From the NCBI GenBank assembly GCA_029262235.1, contig JAJCZU010000003.1, positions 62,001 to 126,000 on the forward strand: 64,000 bases of DNA. Direction: 5' to 3'. Of this stretch, positions 1-8,954 are shown one piece after another (position 1 is the stretch's first letter; each line of letters begins with the position of its first letter). The notes beneath the pieces were generated by a model. That model was not told where the DNA came from. It did no database searches and saw only the letters and a program-made list of their open reading frames with translations. The position numbers and the translations under genes are program-made. This DNA is from Candidatus Eiseniibacteriota bacterium. Its GTDB lineage: Bacteria; Orphanbacterota; Orphanbacteria; Orphanbacterales; Orphanbacteraceae.

Positions 1-33
1 GGTCGCTTCAGTGGGAAAGGAGGGGGCTTTCAT
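1..33 (-). CDS. Start of a downstream gene, cut by the window edge
   Basis: An ATG at position 33 on the minus strand opens a frame reading MKAPSFPTEAT that runs off the window. It lies 9 nt beyond the radical SAM stop codon on the same strand, so it may be the third gene of the ArsM operon. Only eleven codons are visible, so no function can be given and the start is a guess from position. Confidence 0.3.
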   Translation of the reverse strand, partial: MKAPSFPTEAT

Positions 34-42
34 CGTGTGACT

Positions 43-969
43 CTACAATTCGCTGCAGGACGCGCCGTACGAGAAGCAGCTGAAGCAGCGGTGGTGCTTC
101 ATCGAAACACGCGGCTCCATGCTTTCGCGAAGCGTCGTGCCGAGGTCGTATTCGGGGTCGTCGTCAACGAGGGTGCAGGCGTAAACGCGCATGCCGTGTT
201 CGCTCTTCACGACCATTTTGCTGAACGCGCACATGAACTTCGCGCGCGTTGCCGCGGTCTGATAGGTCGTCATGCAGTTTTCGGTGACGTGCGGCGTGTC
301 GACGCGGGCCCCGGGCGGATGGAAATCCGGGAACGATACGATGCGCGCGTCGCTCGGAATGTCGTAGTCGGCGAGCATGGCATGGTACTCGTCTTCCGCC
401 GCGGCGGTGTTTTCGCCCTTTTCCATCTGGCGCGCGACAGAAACATGAAACCCGAGATCGTGCAGCATCTTCATTCCTTCGAGCGCCGCCCTGTAATTGC
501 CGGCGCCCCGGCCTTCGTCGTGACGCGCCTCGTCCGCAAAGTCGATACTGACACGAAACGAAATCGGATGCTTCGCTTCGAGCAGCGTCGCGATCTGGTC
601 GATGCGCCTGTGAACGGGTTCGGTCGCGTTCGTGAGCACGAGGCAGGGAAGGCGATCGGCGGCGTAGCCCAGGATCTTGACCATGTCCTTCGCCACGAAC
701 GGCTCGCCGCCCGTGAACGAAAACTGCTCGACCCCGAGCTCCATCGCTTCATCAATGAAGGGTTTCACTTCGTCGAATTTGACGAGGCCGAGACGTGTGT
801 CGCCTGGCTTTGATCCTTCAAGGCAGAACGGGCAGCTCAGGTTGCAGTTCGTTCCCGTGTGAAACCAGAGCTCCTTCAAGGTCTGCGGTTCGATATAGCC
901 GCGTGCCTTGCCGTCGGGCGTCGTGTGCCACGCCTCGGAGCGGCCCAGGTTTTGCGCCGGGATCGCCAC
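43..969 (-). CDS. Radical SAM enzyme coupled to ArsM
   Basis: Predicted 308-aa radical SAM protein. The cluster motif CNLSCPFC (Cys42, Cys46, Cys49) should bind a [4Fe-4S] cluster that cleaves S-adenosylmethionine, and the FTGGEP stretch after it is the usual SAM-contact motif. The C-terminus holds a second Cys group (CFSCFSYGASC) that could bind an auxiliary cluster. The GTG start overlaps the arsM stop as TAGTG, so translation is probably coupled and the two products likely act in one pathway. The sequence does not resemble ArsS of arsenosugar biosynthesis in its cluster region, and I cannot assign the substrate. An open frame continues upstream of the GTG but only antisense-like to arsM, so the GTG was chosen. 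Confidence 0.85.
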   Translation of the reverse strand: MAIPAQNLGRSEAWHTTPDGKARGYIEPQTLKELWFHTGTNCNLSCPFCLEGSKPGDTRLGLVKFDEVKPFIDEAMELGVEQFSFTGGEPFVAKDMVKILGYAADRLPCLVLTNATEPVHRRIDQIATLLEAKHPISFRVSIDFADEARHDEGRGAGNYRAALEGMKMLHDLGFHVSVARQMEKGENTAAAEDEYHAMLADYDIPSDARIVSFPDFHPPGARVDTPHVTENCMTTYQTAATRAKFMCAFSKMVVKSEHGMRVYACTLVDDDPEYDLGTTLRESMEPRVSMKHHRCFSCFSYGASCSEL

Positions 970-2018
970 TAGCAGCAGGCTCCGGACGTGTCTGACGGGT
1001 CGCGCGATTCCTGGAACGGAATCGAGGTGCCGCAGTCGGTGAAGATTCCGTAGTGCGTTTCCCAGTTGCCGATGAATTCGAAGTGCCTCCGAAAACGTGT
1101 GTCGTGGAGCATGCGCCACGTGTTGCCGCAGACGGGAAACACGCGACCCCGGTCGATGTGGTGATGCGCGTCGAGTACGAACATCTGTTCGCTCGCTTCG
1201 AGGCCGCCCTTGTATCGCACGGCCTGGCCGTAATCTTCGCACGCGCTTTCGAGGTCGGCGAGTTTGAAAAGCCGGTACGTGGCCGAGTAGAAGCCGACGT
1301 GTCCGATCTTCTGTACGATCGCTTTCTGTTCGATCGTGAGACGGCGGTCTTCGACGAGACGCGGATCGAGAAAGCCCGTTCGTTTTGCCATGTCGAGGAA
1401 ATCGTTCCAGTACATGGCGCCGCTCAGGCACTCGCCGTAGAGCACGGGGTCTTCTTTTAGATGGGAAGGAACGCGGCGGTCGGCGTAGACGTCGGAAAAG
1501 TAGAGTTCGCCGCCCGGCTTCAGAAGACGGTGCGCCTGACGGAAAACCGACTCTTTGTCGGGCGAGAGATTGATGACGCAGTTCGAAACGATGACGTCGA
1601 AACTTTCGGGTTCGAGGGGGAGCGCGTCGAGCTGTTCGATATATCCCTCGTAGAAGCGGACGTTCGGTTGCGCGTAGCCGAACTGCTTCTGATGGTATTC
1701 GATATGGCGGTTTGCGATGGCGAGCTGTTCGGGCGTCATGTCGACGCCGACCACTTCGCCTTCTTCGCCGACGAGCGCCGAAAGGACGTACGCGTCGCGC
1801 CCGCTCCCCGAGCCGAGGTCGAGAACGCGGCAACCCTTGAGATCGGCCGGCGCGATCAGCCCGCAGCCGTAATAGCGGCTGGCCACTTCGTCATGCACCT
1901 GCCCGAGGATCGCTTTCAGGCCGGCCGGAAGGTCCGTGTCCGTGCAGCAGGCGCTCGTCTGCAGATCATCCTTCGACTGCAGAATCTTGCCGTAATACTC
2001 TCGCACCGCGTCGTGCAT
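969..2018 (-). CDS. arsM: Arsenite S-adenosylmethionine methyltransferase
   Basis: 349-aa class I methyltransferase of the ArsM family, which methylates As(III) to mono-, di- and trimethylarsenicals. The SAM site is VLDLGSGSGRDAY (about residues 65-77). The arsenic-binding Cys are in the expected places: Cys52 (YYGCG), Cys147 (SNCVINL) and Cys197 (GECLSG), with a CC pair near residues 24-25. The C-terminal half carries the bacterial ArsM tail (VCGNTWRML, TRFRRHF) and the protein ends in GACC. AAGGAG sits 5 nt before the ATG. The next gene, a radical SAM enzyme, overlaps its stop codon, which suggests processing of arsenic beyond simple methylation. Confidence 0.92.
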   Translation of the reverse strand: MHDAVREYYGKILQSKDDLQTSACCTDTDLPAGLKAILGQVHDEVASRYYGCGLIAPADLKGCRVLDLGSGSGRDAYVLSALVGEEGEVVGVDMTPEQLAIANRHIEYHQKQFGYAQPNVRFYEGYIEQLDALPLEPESFDVIVSNCVINLSPDKESVFRQAHRLLKPGGELYFSDVYADRRVPSHLKEDPVLYGECLSGAMYWNDFLDMAKRTGFLDPRLVEDRRLTIEQKAIVQKIGHVGFYSATYRLFKLADLESACEDYGQAVRYKGGLEASEQMFVLDAHHHIDRGRVFPVCGNTWRMLHDTRFRRHFEFIGNWETHYGIFTDCGTSIPFQESRDPSDTSGACC

Positions 2019-2128
2019 CGAATCTCCTTCGCATAACCGGGGATATGGAATCGAAATTGTGCCTGTGGGTGGTCCCGGCCCTCGTTATCTTACAGCATCG
2101 GGGCGCCGGCCGCAGAGTGCCTGCCGCC

Positions 2129-3562
2129 TCAGCCTACGATGCCGCCCTCGGTCAGCTTGCGCATGTCCTTGAGGGCGTTCCCGACTTCGTCCGCTGTCAC
2201 TGTACGGTCTGCGTCGCGATGCCGAAGCTCGCCCCGGTCCGCCTTCTCCATCGCCAGCTTTCCGACCGTGCGGCCCCCCGCGAGCGCCTCTTTTACGAGA
2301 GCCGCGCCCTGCGAGTATCCGATCAGCGGATTGAGGGCCGTTACCACGATCGCGTTCTTCTCGAGCCACCCCTCGGCCTTCTCGCGGTTCGCCCGCACGC
2401 CGCGCACGCATTTCTCTGCAAACGCGTCGACCGACCCGATTGTGACCTGCATCATCTCGAAAAGATTGTGTGCGATGACGGGCATCATGACGTTCAGCTC
2501 GAGCTGGCCCGCGCTCGATGCCATCGCCACGGTCGTGTCGCACCCGATCACGTGGTACATCGCCTGGTTCAGCATTTCGGCCAGCACCGGGTTCACTTTG
2601 CCAGGCATGATGCTCGAACCGGGCTGCACGGCGGGGAGCCGGATCTCGTCGAGTCCGGTGCTCGGGCCCGACGAAAGCAGGCGGAAGTCGTTCGCGATGC
2701 GGGTCAGCGTGAGGGCGAGAGTCCGGATCGAGGCCGAGAAATGCGCCGCGTCCGCGAGCGACTGCATCGACTCGAACAGGTCGTCCGACTCGCGCACTTC
2801 GATTCCCGTGACCTCGCCGATGCGCTTGATCATGCGCGTATGATATTCGGCGTGGGCGTTCAGTCCGCTCCCGGTCGCGGTTCCGCCGATCCCGAGCCGG
2901 CGGAGCCCTTCCGCCGCTTGCGCGATCCGCTCGGCGTCACGCGCCACGGCCCGCCCGTACGCGCGGAATTCCTGCCCGAGGCGCACCGGTACCGCGTCCT
3001 GCAGATGCGTGCGCCCGGACTTCACGATGTCGTCGAACTCCTCGCCTTTCTCATGAAGGGCCGCGGCCAGGTTGTGCGCCGCGCCGAGCAGTTCGTCAAG
3101 CCGCCAGAGGCACCCCAGGCGGATTGCCGTCGGGATCGTGTCGTTCGTCGACTGCGCCATGTTCACATGATCGTTCGGATTCACGCGATACTCGCCAGCC
3201 TGGCCACCCATGATCTGCGTGGCACGGTTCGCGAGGACCTCATTCGTGTTCATATTATGGCTCGTCCCGGCGCCCGCCTGGAATGGGTCGACGACGAAGT
3301 GCCCGTCCCATTTCCCCTCGATCACCTCTTCGGCCGCCCGGGCGATCGCGCCGGCCACCTCGGGATCGAGCATACCGAGATCCTTGTGTACATCGGCCGC
3401 GCACCGCTTGATTGTGGTCATCGACCAGATGAACGCTCTCCAGGGGCGAAGACCCGAGATCGGGAAATTCTCGACGGCGCGCTGGGTCTGGGCGCCGTAA
3501 AGCGCGTTTTCGGGAACGCGGACCTCACCCAGGGAATCTTTTTCGGTGCGGAATCCGGTCAT
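2129..3562 (-). CDS. Class II fumarate hydratase / aspartate ammonia-lyase family lyase
   Basis: 477-aa member of the fumarase/aspartase superfamily. Family signatures are GTSHNMNTNEV (about 99-109), THLQDAVP around residue 186 and the catalytic loop GSSIMPGKVNP (about 315-325). It either hydrates fumarate to malate (TCA cycle) or deaminates aspartate to fumarate. Local motifs pull both ways: NTNEVLAN and THLQDAVP look like aspartase, while YGAQTQRAVENFP and the ending LTEGGIVG look like fumarase. The ATG at 3562 follows an AAGGA stretch; the frame stays open to 3661, but that extension is low-complexity and lacks homology to the family N-terminus. It stands alone and is divergent from the bacilliredoxin gene. 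Confidence 0.88.
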   Translation of the reverse strand: MTGFRTEKDSLGEVRVPENALYGAQTQRAVENFPISGLRPWRAFIWSMTTIKRCAADVHKDLGMLDPEVAGAIARAAEEVIEGKWDGHFVVDPFQAGAGTSHNMNTNEVLANRATQIMGGQAGEYRVNPNDHVNMAQSTNDTIPTAIRLGCLWRLDELLGAAHNLAAALHEKGEEFDDIVKSGRTHLQDAVPVRLGQEFRAYGRAVARDAERIAQAAEGLRRLGIGGTATGSGLNAHAEYHTRMIKRIGEVTGIEVRESDDLFESMQSLADAAHFSASIRTLALTLTRIANDFRLLSSGPSTGLDEIRLPAVQPGSSIMPGKVNPVLAEMLNQAMYHVIGCDTTVAMASSAGQLELNVMMPVIAHNLFEMMQVTIGSVDAFAEKCVRGVRANREKAEGWLEKNAIVVTALNPLIGYSQGAALVKEALAGGRTVGKLAMEKADRGELRHRDADRTVTADEVGNALKDMRKLTEGGIVG

Positions 3563-3686
3563 CGGTATCTGCTTCCTTTCCATGCGATCGGGCTGTCGGG
3601 CGGTCGGGGCGGCCCCTTCCGTGGAACCGGTTCGGTCCCTAGAAGGTAAAAGGGCCGTCACGCAGCGTCAACACCGAGGGGTTCGG

Positions 3687-3715
3687 TTGCGGGGCTCTCC
3701 TGTGCCCGGTATACT
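3687..3715 (+). promoter_or_regulatory. Sigma70-type promoter of the bacilliredoxin gene
   Basis: TTGCGG (3687-3692), a 17-nt spacer, then TATACT (3710-3715). This leaves a leader of about 65 nt that ends in AGGAGGAG before the ATG at 3786. Predicted by eye from spacing and consensus. Confidence 0.6.
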
Positions 3716-3785
3716 ATGGGGCAGGGGCAATGGCTCCCACGAAATTCGATCGATATCCACTATCATACTCAGGAGGAGATACTCC

Positions 3786-4220
3786 ATGCCTTACGATCCG
3801 CAACTCGTGCAGCCGATGCGGCAGGAACTGACCGATCTCGGCGTGACCGAACTCGCGACGGCCGAAGCCGTCGACACGTTCATGGGCTCGAAAGAGGGAA
3901 CGACCCTCGTCATCGTGAATTCCGTCTGCGGATGCGCCGCCGGTATGGCCCGTCCCGGCATCAAGCTCGCGCTGCGCCACGAGAACAAGCCCGTGCGCGT
4001 CGGTACCGTCTTCGCAGGCCAGGATCTCGACGCGACCGCCCGCGCCCGCGCCTACTTCCCGGACGTGCCGCCGAGCAGCCCGTCGTTTGCGCTCTTCAAG
4101 GACGGTGAGCTCGTGCATTTCGTGCCGCGCCATCAGATCGAAGGACAGGACGCGCAGTCCGTGGCCTTCAATCTCATGTCGGCCTTCGATCAGCATTGCG
4201 CTTCCGGGCAGTCCGCCTGA
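3786..4220 (+). CDS. BrxA/BrxB (YphP/YqiW) family bacilliredoxin-like protein
   Basis: 144-aa thioredoxin-fold protein of the bacilliredoxin family, whose known members remove bacillithiol from modified protein cysteines. The active-site motif is present as VNSVCGCAAG (CGC, about residues 45-54), and the rest of the fold (PSFALFKDGELVHFVPRHQIEG) matches family members. The start has an AGGAGGAG site 7-8 nt upstream. It shares an operon with the small gene at 4222. Whether this organism makes bacillithiol cannot be judged from the window; several Gram-negative phyla carry the family. Confidence 0.88.
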   Translation: MPYDPQLVQPMRQELTDLGVTELATAEAVDTFMGSKEGTTLVIVNSVCGCAAGMARPGIKLALRHENKPVRVGTVFAGQDLDATARARAYFPDVPPSSPSFALFKDGELVHFVPRHQIEGQDAQSVAFNLMSAFDQHCASGQSA

Positions 4221-4221
4221 T

Positions 4222-4497
4222 ATGGAGCGCACGTTTCATCACGGAAAGCATGAGCTGCACGGCATCACCGTTGTCGTGGAGACAAGCGGCGCTCATACGT
4301 TCATCGGTCGCTGCGACGACATCACCGACGAAGGCGTCATGCTGCTCGACGTTGCCATTCACGATGGCACCGACGGCCCGAAAGACGACTTCATCGCAAA
4401 AGCAGCGAAGTTCGGGCACTGGGCGAAAGAGAAAGCCCTCGCCGTCCCGCGCGAAAGCGTAACGAACGTGACCCGCCTCGCCGACGTAACCGCATGA
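4222..4497 (+). CDS. Small conserved-looking protein downstream of bacilliredoxin
   Basis: 91-aa acidic soluble protein that starts 1 nt after the bacilliredoxin stop codon, so it is almost certainly cotranslated. It has no signal peptide or membrane segment. The first half looks like a small beta barrel (GITVVVETSGAHTFIGRC, then GVMLLDVAIHD), and the C-terminal part is basic and helical. I do not recognise the family. Two cues support a real gene: tight spacing, and the strong terminator that follows 10 nt after its stop. Confidence 0.7.
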   Translation: MERTFHHGKHELHGITVVVETSGAHTFIGRCDDITDEGVMLLDVAIHDGTDGPKDDFIAKAAKFGHWAKEKALAVPRESVTNVTRLADVTA

Positions 4498-4507
4498 ACA
4501 CTCCAGG

Positions 4508-4538
4508 ACGGCGGGGACCACTCCCCGCCGTTCTTCCT
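4508..4538 (+). terminator. Rho-independent terminator after the bacilliredoxin operon
   Basis: A perfect 10-bp stem ACGGCGGGGA / TCCCCGCCGT with a 4-nt loop, followed by a T-rich run (TTCTTCCTTT). Confidence 0.8.
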
Positions 4539-4640
4539 TTCTCCTCTCAATTCTTCATCCCTGAATTCTTTATCCTTCTCTCTTTTCTCTCTCTTCTCTT
4601 TCTCTTCTCTTTCTCCTCTCCTTCCCTTCTTCACCTCAGC
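4531..4640. repeat. Long pyrimidine tract
   Basis: About 110 bp made almost only of C and T on the plus strand (CTCTTCTCTTTCTC-like), directly between the terminator and palindromic repeat copy A. No gene lies in the 370-bp gap 4498-4867 apart from these elements. Confidence 0.75.
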
Positions 4641-4670
4641 GTAGCTTGTCGGTAGTCGTATTCGCGAAGG

Positions 4671-4815
4671 TGCCGGTCCCGGCGCGTGTCGGTTCCCCGC
4701 AGCCTGAGCCCCATTGGAGGACCGGGGGTACGGCATTCCCGTTTCGATCCAGGTGAAAGCAGGTCCGACAGGGCGAAGGCGAGGAGAGCCGACACGCGCC
4801 GAGGATCCGGCCTCT
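4671..4815. repeat. Palindromic intergenic repeat, copy A
   Basis: Outer arms GGCGCGTGTCGG (4681-4692) and CCGACACGCGCC (4789-4800) are exact inverted repeats. The interior holds GAGCCCCATTGG and AGGGCGAAGGCGAGGA, shared with the other copies (orientation as copy D). This is the longest copy: about 45 bp are inserted in the centre. Confidence 0.6.
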
Positions 4816-4867
4816 TCGACGACCCCCCTATTGACAAGCGGAGCCCCCCACTCCTACCGTCCCCCTT

Positions 4868-6286
4868 ATGAACCGTGCCCCCATTGCGCTCGTACTCCTG
4901 TTGATCGCGCTCTCCCTCGTTTCGTGCGGGCGGGGCGGCGACAGGCCGAACGTCATTCTCGTGACGCTCGACACCACGCGACGCGACTTTCTCTCTCCCT
5001 ATAACAGTGAAGCGAACACGCCCGCGATCGGTCGGATTGCGGCCGGGGGGGCGGTTTTCGATAACGCGTACGCGCCGATGACGGTGACGAGGCCGTCGCA
5101 TGCCACGATGTTCACCGGCGTTTATCCGCGCACGCACGGCGTTCTCAATAACACTTATCATCTGTCCGACGAGCGTCCGCTGCTCGCCGAGCGCTTTCGC
5201 GATGCGGGGTATCGTACGATCGCGCACGTGGGAACGGGGCTCTTCCAGACGGCGAGCGGCTTCATGCGCGGCTTCGAACGCATGAATCCGGCGGATGAAA
5301 AGTCGAGCGACGCGACGCAGGGCGTGGAAAGGGCGCTGGCTTCACTCCAGATCGACGACGGGCGCCCGTTTTTCCTGTGGCTGCATCTGTTCGACGCGCA
5401 CTTCGACTACAAGCCGCCCGTGGAGTACCTGCCGGAAGGGGAGTGGGCACGCCGCGTTCCTCAGGTGAACCACGAAGCGCTTCGCGCCGAGTCCGAGCCG
5501 CGCGGCGGGGACGTGAGCCTGGCGTTTTACGAGCATGCACGCGCCATGTACGCGGCCGAGATCGCGCACATGGACGACGGGCTCGCGAGACTCGACGACT
5601 GGCTGTCGGAAGCCGGGCTCCGCGAGCGCACGATCTTCCTCGTCGTGGCCGACCACGGGGAGGGTTTCGAACAGGGCATTTTCTTCGCCCACGCGCCGAT
5701 GATCACCGAACCCGGGATCGCCGTGCCTCTCATCATGAGGGGGCCGGGCATTCCGCCCGCCCGCCACGATGAACTGACATCGCTCACGGATCTCGCTCCG
5801 ACCATTCTCGCTCTTGCGGGGCTCGATCCGCTTCCGGACGGACAGGGGCGGTCGCTCGCGCCTCTCTTTCGCGGGGAAACGGTCGATCCCGCGCCGGTCT
5901 ATTTCGCCTACGGCGCGGACATTCCCGACGAAGTGCTCGCGACGAGGGAGCGCCGGGTGGCGAAGAACGAAATCCGGCGTCTCGCCTTCGGATCCGTCGA
6001 CGGCGAACGGCGAACCGACCTCGACCCGTATCACTTTCACGACGGCATCGTCTGGGACGGTTGGAAGCTGGTCGTTCGCGAGGGGGAACCGGTCGCGCTC
6101 TACGACCTGCGGACCGACCCGCAGACACGGAACAACCGGATCGAGCGGGAGCAGGACCGTGCACGGGATCTTGGCCTGCTGCGCCGCGATTATCTGGCCC
6201 GGATTCCGGAATCGGGCAGCGGCCCGCCTCCCGTTCTTACCGAGGAAGAAGCCACCCGTCTCCGGGCTCTCGGGTACATGGATTAA
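4868..6286 (+). CDS. Sulfatase-fold (alkaline phosphatase superfamily) lipoprotein
   Basis: 472-aa exported hydrolase. The signal peptide ends in a lipobox (LVSC, Cys20). The first metal-site motif is NVILVTLDTTRRD (Asp35), and the second is VADHGEGF. At the position where type I sulfatases carry the Cys or Ser that becomes formylglycine (C/S-x-P-S-R), this protein has Thr74 in TRPSH. It therefore probably works with an unmodified Thr, as in phosphonate/phosphodiester hydrolases of the superfamily, or is a distinct sulfatase-like subgroup. The end LRALGYMD is typical of this group. No partner gene; the substrate is unknown. Confidence 0.85.
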   Translation: MNRAPIALVLLLIALSLVSCGRGGDRPNVILVTLDTTRRDFLSPYNSEANTPAIGRIAAGGAVFDNAYAPMTVTRPSHATMFTGVYPRTHGVLNNTYHLSDERPLLAERFRDAGYRTIAHVGTGLFQTASGFMRGFERMNPADEKSSDATQGVERALASLQIDDGRPFFLWLHLFDAHFDYKPPVEYLPEGEWARRVPQVNHEALRAESEPRGGDVSLAFYEHARAMYAAEIAHMDDGLARLDDWLSEAGLRERTIFLVVADHGEGFEQGIFFAHAPMITEPGIAVPLIMRGPGIPPARHDELTSLTDLAPTILALAGLDPLPDGQGRSLAPLFRGETVDPAPVYFAYGADIPDEVLATRERRVAKNEIRRLAFGSVDGERRTDLDPYHFHDGIVWDGWKLVVREGEPVALYDLRTDPQTRNNRIEREQDRARDLGLLRRDYLARIPESGSGPPPVLTEEEATRLRALGYMD

Positions 6287-6300
6287 CCGTATCGCCATCC

Positions 6301-6329
6301 TTGACAACACGTTCCGCCCTGCCTAGCAT
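6301..6329 (+). promoter_or_regulatory. Promoter of the sdhCAB operon
   Basis: Consensus TTGACA (6301-6306), a 17-nt spacer and TAGCAT (6324-6329), about 48 bp before the sdhC ATG. Confidence 0.65.
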
Positions 6330-6376
6330 CTGTAAGCGCAATCGCAACTCGAACGCCGCAAAGGACGAATAACCAT

Positions 6377-7039
6377 ATGGGCTGGCTCGCGGGGACTCTC
6401 GGTTCCTCAATCGGCAGGAAGTTTCTGATGGGCCTGTCGGGGCTCGCGCTCTGGTTCTATCTCGTCGTCCATCTGGCGGGGAATCTGGCGTTCTTTCTCG
6501 GCCAGGACGCCTTCAACGGCTACGCTCACTTCCTGGAATCGCTCCCGATCGTGCGCCCCGTGGAGCTCGGGCTGGCCGCGGTCTTCCTGGTGCACATCAT
6601 CCTCGGCATCATACTCACGATCTCGAACCGCACCGCGCGCGCGGGTGGCTACGCCGTGAAGGGCACGAAATCGAGCAACACGCTCTCTTCGAAGACCATG
6701 ATCTTTTCCGGCATCATCACGCTCGCGTTTCTGATCGTTCATCTCTGGCAGTTCCGTTTCGCTGAAGTGATGATCGACGCGCACGGCCACAAGGACTTCT
6801 ACTCCATCAATATTGCCGTATTTTCGAACCTGTTCTATTGCGGCTGGTACGTGTTCGCCGTGTCCGTGCTCGGTTTTCACGTGGGCCACGGATTTCAGAG
6901 CGCGTTTCGATCGCTCGGCTTTCTGCACGACAAATATCAGCCGCTCGTTCGGTTCGTCGGACTGGCGGCGGCCGTGATCTTCTCGATCGGCTTCAGTTCG
7001 ATTCCGCTCTGGGTCATCCTTGCGGGAAAGGGGGCGTAA
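6377..7039 (+). CDS. sdhC: Succinate dehydrogenase cytochrome b subunit (B-type)
   Basis: 220-aa integral membrane protein with five predicted helices, which anchors SdhAB and carries haem b for electron transfer to the quinone. The single long subunit (no separate SdhD) and His residues within helices (VVHLAGN, VHIILG, VHLWQF, FHVGHGF) fit the B-type, di-haem anchor shared with fumarate reductases of Bacteroidota, Campylobacterota and Bacillus. AAGGA lies upstream of the ATG. It is the first gene of sdhCAB. Confidence 0.93.
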   Translation: MGWLAGTLGSSIGRKFLMGLSGLALWFYLVVHLAGNLAFFLGQDAFNGYAHFLESLPIVRPVELGLAAVFLVHIILGIILTISNRTARAGGYAVKGTKSSNTLSSKTMIFSGIITLAFLIVHLWQFRFAEVMIDAHGHKDFYSINIAVFSNLFYCGWYVFAVSVLGFHVGHGFQSAFRSLGFLHDKYQPLVRFVGLAAAVIFSIGFSSIPLWVILAGKGA

Positions 7040-7040
7040 C

Positions 7041-8954
7041 GTGAGTTTGAACTCCCATGTTCCCGATGGGGCGATTCAGGAGAAATGGACGAACCATCAG
7101 TTCAATCTGAAGCTCGTGAATCCGGCGAACAAACGTAAGTTCGAAATCATCGTGGTCGGTACGGGGCTGGCGGGCGGAAGCGCCGCCGCGAGTCTGGCCG
7201 AGCTCGGCTACAAGGTGAAATCGTTCTGCATTCAGGACAGCCCGCGCCGCGCGCACTCGATCGCCGCGCAGGGCGGAATCAACGCCGCGAAGAATTACGC
7301 GAACGACGGCGACAGCGTCTGGCGCCTCTTTTACGACACCGTGAAGGGGGGCGACTACCGCTCGCGCGAGGCGAACGTCTATCGGCTGGCCGAGATCTCG
7401 AAGGCGATTATCGACCAGTGCGTCGCGCAGGGCGTGCCGTTTGCGCGCGAATACGGCGGGCTGCTCGACAACCGGTCGTTCGGCGGCGCCCAGGTCTCGC
7501 GCACCTTTTACGCGCGCGGCCAGACGGGCCAGCAGCTGCTGCTCGGGTGCTACAGCGCCCTCATGCGCCAGGTCGATCTCGGCGCGGTGGATCTCTATCC
7601 GCGCACGGAGATGCTCGACCTGATCGTGATCGACGGCCAGGCGCGCGGGATCGTTACGCGGAACCTGGTCACGGGGAAAATGGACGTGCATATCGGCGAC
7701 GCCGTCGTGCTCGCGACAGGCGGCTACGGGCGCGTCTTCTATCTTTCGACAAACGGGCAGGGCTCGAACGTAACCGCTGCCTGGCGCGCGCACAAACGCG
7801 GCGCGTATTTCGCGAACCCGTGCTTCACGCAGATTCATCCCACGTGCATTCCGGTGCATGGCGAACATCAGTCGAAGCTCACGCTCATGAGCGAATCGCT
7901 CCGTAACGACGGGCGCGTCTGGGTGCCGAAGGAGAAGGGCGACAAGCGCGCGCCCGGTCAGATCCCCGAGAATGAACGCGACTACTATCTCGAGCGGCGC
8001 TACCCGAGCTTCGGGAACCTCGTACCGCGCGACGTGGCTTCACGCGCCGCGAAACAGGCGTGCGACGAAGGGCGCGGGGTCGGCGAAACCGGCCTTGCGG
8101 TCTATCTCGACTTCGCGGACGCGATCAAGCGTGTCGGCGAAGACGCCATTCGCAGCAAGTACGGCAATCTCTTTCATATGTACGAAAAGATCACGGGCGA
8201 AAACCCATACAAGACGCCGATGCGCATCTATCCCGCCGTGCACTACACGATGGGCGGGCTCTGGGTCGACTACAATCTGATGTCGAACCTGCCGGGGCTC
8301 TTCGTGCTCGGCGAAGCGAATTTCTCCGACCATGGCGCGAACCGTCTGGGTGCGAGCGCGCTCATGCAGGGACTGGCCGACGGCTACTTCGTGCTGCCGT
8401 ACACGATCGGCGGCTACCTCGCCACGGCGAAGATCGCGCCGGCCGACGCGACGCATGCCGCCGCACAGGAGGCGCTTTCCGGATCGACCGAGCGCATTGC
8501 GAAGCTGCTCGGCGTGCGCGGGAAGAAGACGGTCGACGAACTGCATCGCGAACTCGGCCTCGTGATGTGGAACCGCTGCGGGATGGCGCGGAACGCAGCG
8601 GGCCTCGAGAAGGCGCTCGGCGAAATTCCGCTCATTCGCGAGGAGTTCTGGAAGAACGTGAACGTGCAGGGCTCCGGCGACGATCTGAACCAGACGCTCG
8701 AACTCGCCGGGCGCGTGGCCGACTTTCTCGAGTTCGCCGAAACGATGGTGATCGACGCGCGCGAACGGAACGAGTCGTGCGGCGGCCATTTCCGCGAAGA
8801 GTCGCAGACCGAAGACAACGAAGCGCGGCGCGACGACGAAAAGTTCAGCTACGTCGCCGCCTGGGAGTACAAGGGCGTAGGAAAGCACCCGACTTTGCAC
8901 AAGGAAGATCTCACGTTCGAGAACGTGAAGTTGACGCAGAGGAGCTACAAGTGA
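7041..8954 (+). CDS. sdhA: Succinate dehydrogenase / fumarate reductase flavoprotein subunit
   Basis: 637-aa FAD subunit that oxidises succinate to fumarate. Visible parts are the dinucleotide fold [19 protein letters not shown] near the N-terminus, [10 protein letters not shown] with the His that carries covalent FAD, and HPTCIP and [13 protein letters not shown] of the active site and FAD-binding region. The GTG start, 1 nt after the sdhC stop, follows AAAGGGGG. The frame is open a little further upstream, but those codons overlap sdhC and lack homology. Its TGA overlaps the sdhB start. Confidence 0.95.
   Translation: MSLNSHVPDGAIQEKWTNHQFNLKLVNPANKRKFEIIVVGTGLAGGSAAASLAELGYKVKSFCIQDSPRRAHSIAAQGGINAAKNYANDGDSVWRLFYDTVKGGDYRSREANVYRLAEISKAIIDQCVAQGVPFAREYGGLLDNRSFGGAQVSRTFYARGQTGQQLLLGCYSALMRQVDLGAVDLYPRTEMLDLIVIDGQARGIVTRNLVTGKMDVHIGDAVVLATGGYGRVFYLSTNGQGSNVTAAWRAHKRGAYFANPCFTQIHPTCIPVHGEHQSKLTLMSESLRNDGRVWVPKEKGDKRAPGQIPENERDYYLERRYPSFGNLVPRDVASRAAKQACDEGRGVGETGLAVYLDFADAIKRVGEDAIRSKYGNLFHMYEKITGENPYKTPMRIYPAVHYTMGGLWVDYNLMSNLPGLFVLGEANFSDHGANRLGASALMQGLADGYFVLPYTIGGYLATAKIAPADATHAAAQEALSGSTERIAKLLGVRGKKTVDELHRELGLVMWNRCGMARNAAGLEKALGEIPLIREEFWKNVNVQGSGDDLNQTLELAGRVADFLEFAETMVIDARERNESCGGHFREESQTEDNEARRDDEKFSYVAAWEYKGVGKHPTLHKEDLTFENVKLTQRSYK

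Noticed and set aside
43-969. Naming the radical SAM enzyme ArsS
   Set aside because: The cluster motif context and the rest of the sequence do not match what I know of ArsS; only the neighbour ArsM suggests arsenic chemistry.
2045-3649. 534-codon open frame on the plus strand
   Set aside because: It is fully antisense to the fumarase/aspartase gene, rich in Arg and His, with no motif; typical shadow of GC-rich coding DNA.
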